This document shows positions 52,080 through 61,012 of a DNA stretch of 64,000 nucleotides, piece after piece. The position numbers were made by a program, and so were the translations under genes. Origin of the DNA: Verrucomicrobiaceae bacterium (lineage in GTDB: Bacteria > Verrucomicrobiota > Verrucomicrobiia > Verrucomicrobiales > Verrucomicrobiaceae); contig CANNQP010000015.1 of the NCBI GenBank assembly GCA_947507875.1, forward strand, positions 25,682 through 89,681. The letters are read 5' to 3'. Position 1 is the first letter of the stretch, and each line of letters starts with the position of its first letter. The notes beneath the pieces are model-generated. The model was given only the letters and a program-made list of their open reading frames with translations, was not told the DNA's origin and ran no database searches.

Positions 52080-52435
52080 GGTTCCTCACCTGCGATCATC
52101 CGGGCGATCTTTTCCGAATCCTTTTCGGAAGGAGCCACGAAACCCATGCGGTTGAGTTTTTCGCGGAACGCACGCTGGCGCCGCATGAATGCCTCCGCCT
52201 CCTCGATCCGCTTGTTCGGAGCGGGAGCCTCCGGGGTGAGGATGAAATTGCCCGCGCTCCGGCTGCGGATGACGATCCGCCCCAGTTTTTGCGCTGCCGC
52301 AAGCAAGGACTGCGGCTGGCGGTTCATATCCCGCACCGTGAAGTCATGTCGCACCGTCGCAGTTGGTGTTTTTTTGGCAGCACGACGCGGCGCGGGTTTC
52401 TTCACGGCAGGCTTGGCTTTCATGTCTGACATCAT
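52076..52435 (-). CDS. Antitoxin partner of the PIN toxin
   Basis: Basic protein of about 119 residues. An Ala/Lys/Pro-rich N-terminus is followed by a strand-helix unit (VRHDFTVRDMNRQPQSLLAA, GRIVIRSRSAGNFILTP) resembling AbrB/Phd-type antitoxin folds, and a helical C-terminus ending KIARMIAGEEP. Start is uncertain: ATG 52435, 52432, 52444 or 52423 are all possible; GGAGGAG at 52446-52452 suits 52435 (about 10 nt). Direct repeats ATGTCAG at the start may be its operator. It overlaps the toxin by 4 bp and lies 40 bp from the divergent DUF1501 gene. Confidence 0.75.
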   Translation of the reverse strand: MMSDMKAKPAVKKPAPRRAAKKTPTATVRHDFTVRDMNRQPQSLLAAAQKLGRIVIRSRSAGNFILTPEAPAPNKRIEEAEAFMRRQRAFREKLNRMGFVAPSEKDSEKIARMIAGEEP

Positions 52436-52475
52436 GACTGACATGCTCCTCCAGAGCAACTTCTAATCCTCTCCC

Positions 52476-53882
52476 ATGAATCCCTCCCCTTTCGCCACCA
52501 CCCGCCGCGCCTGGTTGCGTCAAACCAGCGCGGGCTTTGGCGCGATGGCCCTGCATGGTCTGCTGAATGCGGCATCCAATCCACTCGCGGTGCGCGCGCC
52601 GATGCTCCAGCCACGGGCGAAGCGTGTCATCTTCCTCTTCATGTCCGGCGGTCCCTCGCAGATGGACCTTTTCGATCCGAAGCCGCTCATCCAGCAACGG
52701 CACGGCAAGTCCGTGAAGGCCCCGCTGCCGGAGCAGCATCGTCACGACAGCACAGCGGGACTCCTCGCCCTCGGCACCGACATCCCGGTGCAGCCTCGTG
52801 GTCAGTCCGGACTCACGATCTCCGATCTGCTGCCGCATACCGCCGCCATCGCCGATGAGCTTTGCCTGCTGCGTGCCGTGCATGCGGACAACAACCAGCA
52901 CGGCCCCGCTTTGCTCCAGATGCACACCGGAGCCATCGCCGAGGCGCGGCCCTCGCTAGGCTCCTGGATCAGCTACGGCCTCGGCACCGAAAACCAAAAC
53001 CTGCCCGCCTTTCTCACCATCCATCCCGGCATCGACACGCGGAACTACAGCGCCTCCTTCCTGCCCGCCGCGCACCAGGGCACGCCGGTGACGCTGCCGG
53101 CGAAGGTGAGCGATCCCGCCATCGCCTTCCTCACCGATCCCGCGACGGATGACGCCTCCCAGCGGCGGCGCTTTGACTTCATCCAGCGCATGAACCGCCG
53201 GCTGCTGGCGCAACATGACACCGATGCCCGCATGGAGGGCATGATCCACAGCTTGGAGACCGCCTTTCGCATGCAGACGGCCACGCCGGATCTGGTCGAT
53301 CTTTCGAAGGAAACCGAGGCCACGAAAAAGCTCTACGGCATCGGCGAAAAGATGACCGACAAAAACGGCCGCGCCTGCCTGCTCACCCGTCGTTTCAGCG
53401 AGGCCGGCGTGCGTTTTGTGCAGGTCACCATGGATGGCTGGGATCACCACGGCGACATCCGCGGCGCTCTGCCAAAGAGTTGCGCCGCCAGCGACTTGCC
53501 CTGTGCCGGTTTGATCCGAGATTTGAAATCACGCGGGCTGCTGGAGGACACCCTCGTGGTCTGGAGTGGCGAGTTTGGCCGCACGCCGTGGAGCCAGGAC
53601 CTCAGCCGCACTGCGCCTATCGAAAAACATGGCCGCGAGCACCAGCCCGAAAGCTTCTGCGCCTGGATGGCTGGCGGCGGTGTGCGCGGCGGCCTCATGC
53701 ACGGCGAGACCGACGAGTTCGGCTTCCGCCCCGTCTCCGGCAAGGTCCACCTCCACGACCTCCACGCCACCATCCTGCACCTGCTCGGCCTCGATCACGA
53801 ACGCCTCACCTGGCGCCACCTCGGTCGCGATTTCCGCCTCACCGATGTCTATGGCGAAGTGGTGCGGGAGATCCTGGCGTGA
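52476..53882 (+). CDS. DUF1501 domain-containing protein, Tat-type signal
   Basis: Sulfatase-fold-like secreted protein of 468 residues. The start carries a twin-arginine-like signal TTRRAWLRQTSAGFGAMAL. Family motifs are VIFLFMSGGPSQMDLFDPKP, HGPALLQMHTG, LGSWISYGLG, VRFVQVTMDGWDHHG, VWSGEFGRTPW and LMHGETDEFGF. DUF1501 proteins normally sit directly after a PSD1/DUF1553 gene; here a toxin-antitoxin pair on the other strand separates them. Function is not established; a role with the cytochrome-like partner on the cell surface or in periplasmic polymer breakdown is inferred from family context. Confidence 0.9.
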   Translation: MNPSPFATTRRAWLRQTSAGFGAMALHGLLNAASNPLAVRAPMLQPRAKRVIFLFMSGGPSQMDLFDPKPLIQQRHGKSVKAPLPEQHRHDSTAGLLALGTDIPVQPRGQSGLTISDLLPHTAAIADELCLLRAVHADNNQHGPALLQMHTGAIAEARPSLGSWISYGLGTENQNLPAFLTIHPGIDTRNYSASFLPAAHQGTPVTLPAKVSDPAIAFLTDPATDDASQRRRFDFIQRMNRRLLAQHDTDARMEGMIHSLETAFRMQTATPDLVDLSKETEATKKLYGIGEKMTDKNGRACLLTRRFSEAGVRFVQVTMDGWDHHGDIRGALPKSCAASDLPCAGLIRDLKSRGLLEDTLVVWSGEFGRTPWSQDLSRTAPIEKHGREHQPESFCAWMAGGGVRGGLMHGETDEFGFRPVSGKVHLHDLHATILHLLGLDHERLTWRHLGRDFRLTDVYGEVVREILA

Positions 53883-53969
53883 GCGGCTTGCCACGACGCA
53901 CGATAAATAATGGCGGAGAAGACTGCGCCAGTTCCCGCCGCGCCCATGACTCCAAGACTCCCACACTCC

Positions 53970-55538
53970 ATGCGCTTCACACTCCCGATCCTCACCACCC
54001 TCCTTCTCGCGTCGCTTGCGGCTTTCGCCGAACCGATCCGGCTGCATCCGCAGAACCCGCGCGTGTTCGAGTATCGCGACAAGCCCCTCGTGCTCATCAC
54101 CGCGACGGAGCACTACGGCGCGGTGATGAATCGCCCGTTTCGTTGGGAGCCCTATCTCGATGACCTCGTGGACAAGCGCATGACCGTCTCGCGGCTCTTC
54201 GTGTTGTATCGCGAACTCCAGACGGCTGTGAACCCTTACTCCACCTGCAAGCCGGAGACGCTCGACTACATCTCACCTTACCCGCGCACCGGGCCGGGCG
54301 ATGCGAGGGACCGGCTGCCGAAGTATGACCTCGATCAGTGGAACCCGGAGTTCTTCCAGCGGCTCCACGGTTTCCTCAGCGCAGCGGAAAAACGCGGCAT
54401 CATCGTCGAGGTCACCTTGCTCGCGGATCATCACAAACCGGAGATCTGGGAACTGAACCCGCAGCATCCGCTCAACAACATCAACAAGACGCCGGTGATC
54501 CAGCCGGAGGAATACATCACGCTGCGGCATCCGGCGCTGTGGGAAAGACAGCGGGCCTTCGTCGAGAAAATCGTCCGCGAGTGCAATGGCTACGACAACG
54601 TCTTCTTCGAGATCTGCAACGAGCCGCAGGGCAACTTCCCGCAGCAAGGCGGCGGCAGCGTGCTCATCGACGAACGGCAGCGTTCGGTCTCGAACACGCG
54701 CCCGAATCCGACCCACGAGGAGATCGATGAATGGCAACGCGCCGTGGCGAAGCTGATCCGCGATACCGAGGCACCGCTGCCCAAGAAACACCTCATCGCC
54801 GGCCAGCCCGCCTATCTCGCCGCCCCGCCGTATGCGCAATTCGTCAGCGAGGGCTTTGAAGGCGACATGCTCGACATCGTGAACGTCCATCAGATGCATC
54901 GCACCAGTTACAACGGGCGCTTCTACGACATCTCCATGTTCATGTCCCGCCAGCTACGTTTGCGTGAGCTGCGCGATCTGTTCGTCGCCAGCGCGGGCGA
55001 GCGGAAGCCGCTCAACATGGACGAGGACAACGCCGCGAGCCGCTTCACCAACCTCGAAGGCTGGACCCTCCATCGCAAGCGCGCCTGGACCACCGTGCTC
55101 AGCGGCGGCCACTACGACGTGATCGACTTCACGATCCAGAACCGGCTCGAAACCGGCACGCCCGAGGCTCAGCAACATCTCCGCACTTGGCTGAAGCATC
55201 TCTCGACCTTCGTTCATTCGCTCGACCTCGCGAAGGCACTGCCCCTGCCTCAGATGGTGAAGACCGCGCCCGAACATGTTATCGCCTCCGTGCTCGGCGT
55301 CGAAGCCCAGGAATACGCCATCTACATCGCCGACGCCCGTGAGGTCACGGACGTCGGCCTCGGAGACCCGATCCACGGAGAACTCATCGTGACGCTTCCC
55401 GACGGAAACTGGCAGGTGGCCTTCATCCACCCAGTGACCGGGATCTCCACCGATGGTCCTTCCATCAAAGGTGGCGAAGCACGCCTTCAACTCCCGGAGT
55501 TCCGCCACGACCTCGCCATCACGATTCGTCGCCGATGA
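53970..55538 (+). CDS. Secreted glycoside-hydrolase-like (TIM-barrel) protein
   Basis: Protein of 522 residues with a signal peptide (RFTLPILTTLLLASLAAFA). The barrel starts VFEYRDKPLVLITATEHYGA, and the acid/base candidate Glu is in FFEICNEPQGNFP, the NEP motif of GH5/clan A enzymes. A later DEDNAASRF (after PLNM) may hold another catalytic acid; I could not fix the nucleophile. A small beta-domain ends the protein (GELIVTLPDGNWQVAFIHP). Start ATG 53970 is preferred to 53946. Its stop overlaps the next gene (ATGA). Substrate unknown. Confidence 0.75.
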   Translation: MRFTLPILTTLLLASLAAFAEPIRLHPQNPRVFEYRDKPLVLITATEHYGAVMNRPFRWEPYLDDLVDKRMTVSRLFVLYRELQTAVNPYSTCKPETLDYISPYPRTGPGDARDRLPKYDLDQWNPEFFQRLHGFLSAAEKRGIIVEVTLLADHHKPEIWELNPQHPLNNINKTPVIQPEEYITLRHPALWERQRAFVEKIVRECNGYDNVFFEICNEPQGNFPQQGGGSVLIDERQRSVSNTRPNPTHEEIDEWQRAVAKLIRDTEAPLPKKHLIAGQPAYLAAPPYAQFVSEGFEGDMLDIVNVHQMHRTSYNGRFYDISMFMSRQLRLRELRDLFVASAGERKPLNMDEDNAASRFTNLEGWTLHRKRAWTTVLSGGHYDVIDFTIQNRLETGTPEAQQHLRTWLKHLSTFVHSLDLAKALPLPQMVKTAPEHVIASVLGVEAQEYAIYIADAREVTDVGLGDPIHGELIVTLPDGNWQVAFIHPVTGISTDGPSIKGGEARLQLPEFRHDLAITIRRR

Positions 55539-58297
55539 AACGCATCCTCGCACTGTTCGCAGTCCTGCTGCTCGCATCCCCAGTTCAAGCCGACCTCGTC
55601 GCGCATTTCCGTTTCGACGACGACCTCAAGGATGTCACCGGTCAACACGATGGCCGCCCGGTCGATCCGAAACTTGCGCCTTCCTTTGCTCCCGGACGCG
55701 TGGGCAGCGCGGTGGTGATCGAGAAAGTCAACGCGGGCATCGAGCTGGCGAATCCTTCGGCGATCGACTTCAGCCGCGACTTCACCGTCGCGACGTGGGT
55801 CAATGTGGGAAACTACTACGCGGAGATGCCGGTGCTCTTCAAAGGCCGCGCCGACCTGACTGCCGCGCCGGACAAGTTCTTCGGCGTCTTCGGCATCGAG
55901 GGAATGCAGGTGCATGGCGAGGGCCAGGGCGAGTGGATCACGAACTTCCGCGCCTCGAACGGGATCGTCCCGAACGATGGCGGATGGCATCACCTCGCGG
56001 TGACGTATCGTGCGGCGGAGGCTCCGCACTTCAAGCTCTATGTGGACGGTCAGGGCAAGACTCCGGCGGACAAAGGCACGTTCCGGGGCGGCGATTTCAC
56101 GCTGAAGACCGATGCGCCGGACAGCGTCTTGCGGATCGGCTGCCGCGCCGATGGCGATACCTGGCGCTATGTGCGCTCCCATCTGCGCGGGCTGCTCGAT
56201 GAGCTGCAACTCTACGACGAGGCGCTGAAGGCGGAGGACATCCGCTTTCTCTTCGAGCATCCCGGCAGCACGATGAAGCAACGCGACGCCGTGACCATCG
56301 CGACGCGGTTTCAGTTGGATCCGGGCCATGCCTGGCGTCCGCCCTTCGGCGTGGAGCGAGTCGGCCTGACGCCGGTGATCGTGCAGTTCGCCAGCGACAC
56401 ACATCCGGCACCGGAGCATTGGCTGGCGGCGTATCGCGAAGGCAAGGAAGTGGAGCGGAAAGCGCTCGATGTGTCGGGAAACTCCCCCTTCACCGCACGC
56501 GTGACTTTCGCCACCTCGCCCGCGCCGGAGGAACTGGTGTTGCTCACGAAAACTAAGGACGGAAAGACGGTCGAGCAGGCCCGGTGGAAGGTCGAGCGTC
56601 CGGCGCTGGAGGCGGATGTGAAGGCGACGGCCGATCCGGTGAGGAATCCGGTCGATCTCGGTGCGATCCTGCCGCCGGCGGACTGGCTCGTGCTGGGCCC
56701 GGAGCAGCAGGCCCGCGTCACGGTCGCGGCCTTCTCCGCGAAGGAGACGATCGCCGGCGCGGAAGTGCTCGCGTGGTTTGAATCCGAGCAGGGAACGCCC
56801 ACGAAAGCCGCCATCGAGCTGCGCCAGGGCATCCGCACCGAGTTGAACCTCGCCTTGCCTTTTCCAACCTCCAGCAAGGATCGCGACACGCTGCATATAG
56901 CGCTCCGCGATGCGAAGGGGCGCGAGCTTTGGCGCAAGACCATCCGCACGATGTTCATGCGAGAATCGCCGAAGCTGCCCGCGTTTGGCGCCATCGAGAC
57001 CAAGCTGCGCTACGACTACCCGCTGCTCTCCTATTCCGGCCCCGACGAAGTCACCGAGATGCCTTATGACAAAGCCTGGGCACCGGAGCGGAAGGATGTC
57101 GTCATCGCATTGCCGAACGGCTCGCGCTTTGTCTTCTGGCGCGGCGCGGCCTACACGCCCTTCTGGGCCGGGAAGCATAACACCGCGCTGAACTTCGAGT
57201 TCGCCGAGGCACCGCGCCGTCCGGACGGGCTGGACTGCATCGACGCCGCTTCCGACAAGGAGTTGCGCCGCAGCCGCGTCGAGATCCTCGAATCCACCGC
57301 CGCCCGCGTCCACGTCCGCTGGACCGCGCAGCCCTGCGATTTGAACTACAAGGTCTGGGGCGAGACCGCGACCGAGGATTTCTATTTCTACCCCGATGGC
57401 TTTGGTTCGCGAACCGTCACCCTGCAAACCGAACCCAAGGCCGAATACGAGATCGAGGAACTGCTCATCCTCACCCCGCCCGCCGGCTATCCGCTGCGCG
57501 TGCTGCCGGAGAACCTTATTGACGTGCTCTTCCGCGATGGCACGAAGCGCGAGTTGAAGTTCCCGCTGCTCGATCAGGAGCGCGACTACGAGAAGCTGCT
57601 CTCGGGCGAACTGCCGCCGCTTTACCGCATCCGCTTCGGTGCCCGCGAGCCCTTGTCGGCGATCTATTTCAACCCCGGCTGGACGCGCCTGCCCTCCACC
57701 GCCTACCGCCCGTTTTACAGTCAGGGCCAGATGGTGACGCCCTTCTACTGGGGCAATCATCTGCCGCTCGCCCGGCGCAAGCCCACCGGCATCAACATCG
57801 ACGACCTCGCCGCGATGACCCCCGCGCACAACGCCATGATGTCCTGGGGCCACCGCCGCCCGCAACCGCTCGAAAGCCGCACCGCCGAAATGCCCGATGC
57901 CCTCGGCGTCACCTGCACGATGCAGGTCGAGAAATGGGCCTGGCTCATCGGCCTCAGCGATGCCGACGACGCCCGTCTCCTCGAATGGTCCCGCAGCTTC
58001 GCCACCCCGCCGACGATCACCGCCGAAGGCGCACGCTTGCAAAGCCCGTCCTACCACACCGAACGCCGCGCCACGCTGCTCAAGGTCGAAAAGCCCATCG
58101 TCACACTCACGATCACCTCGAACACACCCTGCGTGCATCCCGTCTTCGAGCTTCAAGACGCCCCGAAGACACTCTCACGCGTGAAACTGAACGGCCGCGA
58201 ACTCACCGCCACCGACTACGCCTGGGACGGCCGTGTCTTCTGGCTCAACACCACACTGCGCAATGAAGCGATGCTGCGTCTGACCTTCACTGACTAA
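55535..58297 (+). CDS. Large secreted LamG-domain protein
   Basis: Protein of 920 residues with a signal peptide (RILALFAVLLLASPVQA). Residues 20-245 form a LamG/concanavalin A-like domain (LVAHFRFDDDLKDVTGQHDG, FTVATWVN, HHLAVTYR, LDELQLYDEALKAEDI). The rest (about 260-915) is beta-rich and unrecognised, with the segments YDYPLLSYSGPDEVTEMPYD, FVFWRGAAYTPFWAG and YKVWGETATEDFYFYPDG. It overlaps the glycoside-hydrolase-like gene by ATGA and is likely part of the same unit, possibly a polysaccharide-binding or -processing partner. Confidence 0.75.
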   Translation: MKRILALFAVLLLASPVQADLVAHFRFDDDLKDVTGQHDGRPVDPKLAPSFAPGRVGSAVVIEKVNAGIELANPSAIDFSRDFTVATWVNVGNYYAEMPVLFKGRADLTAAPDKFFGVFGIEGMQVHGEGQGEWITNFRASNGIVPNDGGWHHLAVTYRAAEAPHFKLYVDGQGKTPADKGTFRGGDFTLKTDAPDSVLRIGCRADGDTWRYVRSHLRGLLDELQLYDEALKAEDIRFLFEHPGSTMKQRDAVTIATRFQLDPGHAWRPPFGVERVGLTPVIVQFASDTHPAPEHWLAAYREGKEVERKALDVSGNSPFTARVTFATSPAPEELVLLTKTKDGKTVEQARWKVERPALEADVKATADPVRNPVDLGAILPPADWLVLGPEQQARVTVAAFSAKETIAGAEVLAWFESEQGTPTKAAIELRQGIRTELNLALPFPTSSKDRDTLHIALRDAKGRELWRKTIRTMFMRESPKLPAFGAIETKLRYDYPLLSYSGPDEVTEMPYDKAWAPERKDVVIALPNGSRFVFWRGAAYTPFWAGKHNTALNFEFAEAPRRPDGLDCIDAASDKELRRSRVEILESTAARVHVRWTAQPCDLNYKVWGETATEDFYFYPDGFGSRTVTLQTEPKAEYEIEELLILTPPAGYPLRVLPENLIDVLFRDGTKRELKFPLLDQERDYEKLLSGELPPLYRIRFGAREPLSAIYFNPGWTRLPSTAYRPFYSQGQMVTPFYWGNHLPLARRKPTGINIDDLAAMTPAHNAMMSWGHRRPQPLESRTAEMPDALGVTCTMQVEKWAWLIGLSDADDARLLEWSRSFATPPTITAEGARLQSPSYHTERRATLLKVEKPIVTLTITSNTPCVHPVFELQDAPKTLSRVKLNGRELTATDYAWDGRVFWLNTTLRNEAMLRLTFTD

Positions 58298-58310
58298 CCT
58301 AAAGCCAAGC

Positions 58311-58438
58311 CATTGCCCACAAAGCAAGGGTCATTAGGAAAATAGTATAGCAAGGTCATGAAAAAGAACGGCGAATTCCATGTATCTTCATGCCCGGCGT
58401 CGCCTGCGTGACGCGGGTTTATCCTTTTTCCATCCGTG
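58311..58438 (+). promoter_or_regulatory. Conserved leader of PSD1 operon, copy 2
   Basis: Second copy of the leader at 49082-49209, ungapped. The 18 identical bases GGTCATTAGGAAAATAGT lie at 58329-58346, and the ATGAA-AAGAA block starts at 58358, exactly 81 nt before the PSD1 start codon, the same distance as in copy 1. In this copy the short frame from 58358 ends at a TGA after 17 codons. It begins 14 bp after the LamG gene stop. Confidence 0.6.
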
Positions 58439-61012
58439 ATGAAGTTTGCCGCCTTGCTTTTGATTCCGCTCCACGCCGTTACGGCGGAGCCTGTGCTCAC
58501 GTTTGAAAAGGACGTGCGCCCCATCGTGAAAGCACACTGCACGCACTGCCACGGCGAGGAAGAAAAACCGGAGGGCGGCGTCGATCTGCGCCTGCGGCGC
58601 TTCATGGATGAGATCATTGTCCCTGGTCAACCCGCGAAGAGCAAACTCGTCGAAGTCATCCGCAGCGGTGAGATGCCGGAGAAGGGCAAGCCGCTCACGG
58701 AGACGCAGCTGGGAGTCATTGAGAAATGGATCATCCAAGGCGCAAAGACTGCCAAACCTGAACCTCTGGCGCTTGCGCCTGGAGCAGTCATTTTGGACGA
58801 GGACCGGCAATACTGGGCCTTTCAGCCGGTGAAACGTCCCGCGGTGCCGAAAGCCGCGAACACGCGGACTGCGGTGGATGCGTTTGTCTCAGCAAAAATG
58901 GCGGACCAAGGCCTCTCGATGGCTCCTAAGGCCGATCGACGCACCTTGATCCGGAGAGTCACTTTGGATCTAACAGGCCTGCTGCCGACACCCGAGGAAG
59001 TGGACAGCTTTGTGCGGGATACCTCACCGATGGCCTATGAACAATGTGTTGAGCGTTTGCTAGCCTCAAAAACCTATGGCGAACGATGGGCGCGGCATTG
59101 GCTGGATGTGACTGGCTATGCGGATTCGAACGGTTACACGGAAGCCGACAGCGTGCGCCTCCATGCGTGGCGCTTTCGTGATTATGTGATCCGCTCATTG
59201 AATGAGGACAAGCCGTGGGATCAATTCATTCAGGAGCAGCTTGCTGGGGATGAACTCGCCGGCGCGACTCATGGTGATTATCAGCAGGCTGTGCTCGATC
59301 CGAAACGCACGGATCAGCTCATCGCCACCGCCTTCTTGCGCATGGCACCTGATGGCACGGGAGACGCGGTGGATGATGCGAAGCTCGCGAAGAACAACGT
59401 CATCGCCGAGCAGATCAAGATTTTCGGCTCCTCGCTCATGGGGCTTACGCTCTCCTGTGCTCAGTGTCACGATCATCGCTACGATCCGATCACGCAGGCC
59501 GACTACTACCGCCTCCGGGCTATCTTCGATCCGGCCTACCATTGGGAAAACTGGCGTTCGCCGAACAGCCGCCTGTATTCGCTCTACTCACCGGAGGAAC
59601 GCGCGAAGGCTGCGGAGATCGAGGCCAAGGCGAAGGAGATCGAGGTCGAGGCACGCGCGATGTCGAAGAGGTTCCTCGATGAGATTTTCGAGGTCGAGAT
59701 CAAGAAGGTGCCGCAGGCCGAGCAAGCTGCGTTTCGTGTCGCCCGAGACACTCCCGTGGCCAAGCAAACACCGGAACAGAAGGCACTCATCAAAAAGTAT
59801 CCCTCTGCGCTCGCCACCTATTCGCTCGATCTTTACGACCCGAAGAAGCAAGAAATCGTCAATGCCAAGATGGCTGAGGCGACGAAGCTGCGTGCCACGA
59901 AGCCTGCAGAAGGCTTCGTGATGGCCCTCACGGAGGTCAAAGGCCAAGTGCCAGTCTCGAAGCTTTTCAATCGCGGCGATCACGATCAACCCAAAACCGA
60001 GGTGAAGCCTGGCGAGCTCAGCATCCTCGCTAGTCCGATGATTGAGCCCTTCAAGCCGGTGCCTGTCAGCAGCGGATCGAGCGGACGACGCCTCGCCTAC
60101 GCGCAGTGGCTCACGAGCGGCAAGCATCCGCTCACCGCCCGCGTGCTGGTGAATCGCTTCTGGATGCATCACATGGGCCGCGGCCTGGTGAACACTCCTG
60201 GTGACTTTGGCCGCCAAGGTGAGCTGCCCTCTCACCCCGAGTTGCTCGACTACCTCGCGGATGAGTTTGTGAAGGGCGGCTGGAAGTTGAAGCCTTTGCA
60301 TCGCCTCATCGTGCTCAGCGCCGCGTATCGACAATCGTCGGTCAATGATGCCTCGCTGCGTGCTGATCCCGAAAACCGCTTCTATGCCCGCTTCAAGCTC
60401 CGCCGCCTCGATGCCGAGACGCTGCGTGACTCCATGCTTGCCATGACCGGCTCGCTCGTGCAAACCAGCTATGGCCCGCCCAGTGGCATCGGTCGTGATC
60501 CTCAGGGCCGCGTGATCACCGGCATCGACAAAGGCACCATCACACTCAACAAGGTCGATCCCGCTGGGGAGGCCGATTTTCGCCGATCGATCTACATTCA
60601 GGTCCGTCGGAGCAAACCCGTGACGGTTCTCGACACCTTCGATGCGCCTGTCATGCAGCCGAACTGTGAGATGCGCGCGCAGACCACCGTCGCGCCACAG
60701 TCACTGCTGCTGATGAACGACACCTTCGTGCTCGAAAGCTCTCGCCGCCTTGCGGACCTCGTCGAAAAAGAAGCACCGAAAGACCGCGCAAAGCAGCTCC
60801 AGCGCCTCTGGAGCCTTCTGTATGGCCAGACACCTTCCGAGGCGGACATCGCTCAATGCCTCGCCTACCTCGACGAGCAGACGAAAGCCCTCATGCAATA
60901 CCACCACGACATCCAGCACCCGAAAGGCGTCGTGCCGAATCCACCGCAGGAGGCGATGGCCAGCCTCTGCCAGGTGCTTTGCAGCTCAAACCGCTTCCTT
61001 TACGTCGAATGA
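58439..61012 (+). CDS. PSD1/DUF1549-DUF1553 cytochrome-c-like secreted protein
   Basis: Intact 857-residue member of the Planctomycete-type PSD1 family. Signal peptide MKFAALLLIPLHAVTA; heme-binding type motif CTHCH in IVKAHCTHCHGEEEKPEGGV; DUF1549 (RRTLIRRVTLDLTGLLPTPE, ERWARHWLDVTGYAD, second CAQCHDHRYDP); an insertion of charged helices (about 385-470); DUF1553 (SGKHPLTARVLVNRFWMHHM, ELPSHPELLDYLADE, RRLDAETLRDSMLAMTG, TTVAPQSLLLMNDTF). The ATG at 58439 is preferred to GTG 58436. The DUF1501 gene overlaps the stop (ATGA). Electron-transfer or polymer-processing roles are only inferred. Confidence 0.93.
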   Translation: MKFAALLLIPLHAVTAEPVLTFEKDVRPIVKAHCTHCHGEEEKPEGGVDLRLRRFMDEIIVPGQPAKSKLVEVIRSGEMPEKGKPLTETQLGVIEKWIIQGAKTAKPEPLALAPGAVILDEDRQYWAFQPVKRPAVPKAANTRTAVDAFVSAKMADQGLSMAPKADRRTLIRRVTLDLTGLLPTPEEVDSFVRDTSPMAYEQCVERLLASKTYGERWARHWLDVTGYADSNGYTEADSVRLHAWRFRDYVIRSLNEDKPWDQFIQEQLAGDELAGATHGDYQQAVLDPKRTDQLIATAFLRMAPDGTGDAVDDAKLAKNNVIAEQIKIFGSSLMGLTLSCAQCHDHRYDPITQADYYRLRAIFDPAYHWENWRSPNSRLYSLYSPEERAKAAEIEAKAKEIEVEARAMSKRFLDEIFEVEIKKVPQAEQAAFRVARDTPVAKQTPEQKALIKKYPSALATYSLDLYDPKKQEIVNAKMAEATKLRATKPAEGFVMALTEVKGQVPVSKLFNRGDHDQPKTEVKPGELSILASPMIEPFKPVPVSSGSSGRRLAYAQWLTSGKHPLTARVLVNRFWMHHMGRGLVNTPGDFGRQGELPSHPELLDYLADEFVKGGWKLKPLHRLIVLSAAYRQSSVNDASLRADPENRFYARFKLRRLDAETLRDSMLAMTGSLVQTSYGPPSGIGRDPQGRVITGIDKGTITLNKVDPAGEADFRRSIYIQVRRSKPVTVLDTFDAPVMQPNCEMRAQTTVAPQSLLLMNDTFVLESSRRLADLVEKEAPKDRAKQLQRLWSLLYGQTPSEADIAQCLAYLDEQTKALMQYHHDIQHPKGVVPNPPQEAMASLCQVLCSSNRFLYVE

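Noticed and set aside
55487..58156. 889-codon open frame on the minus strand
   Set aside because: Antisense to the LamG protein, rich in Arg, Gly and His, without signal peptide or domain; a shadow of GC-rich coding DNA.
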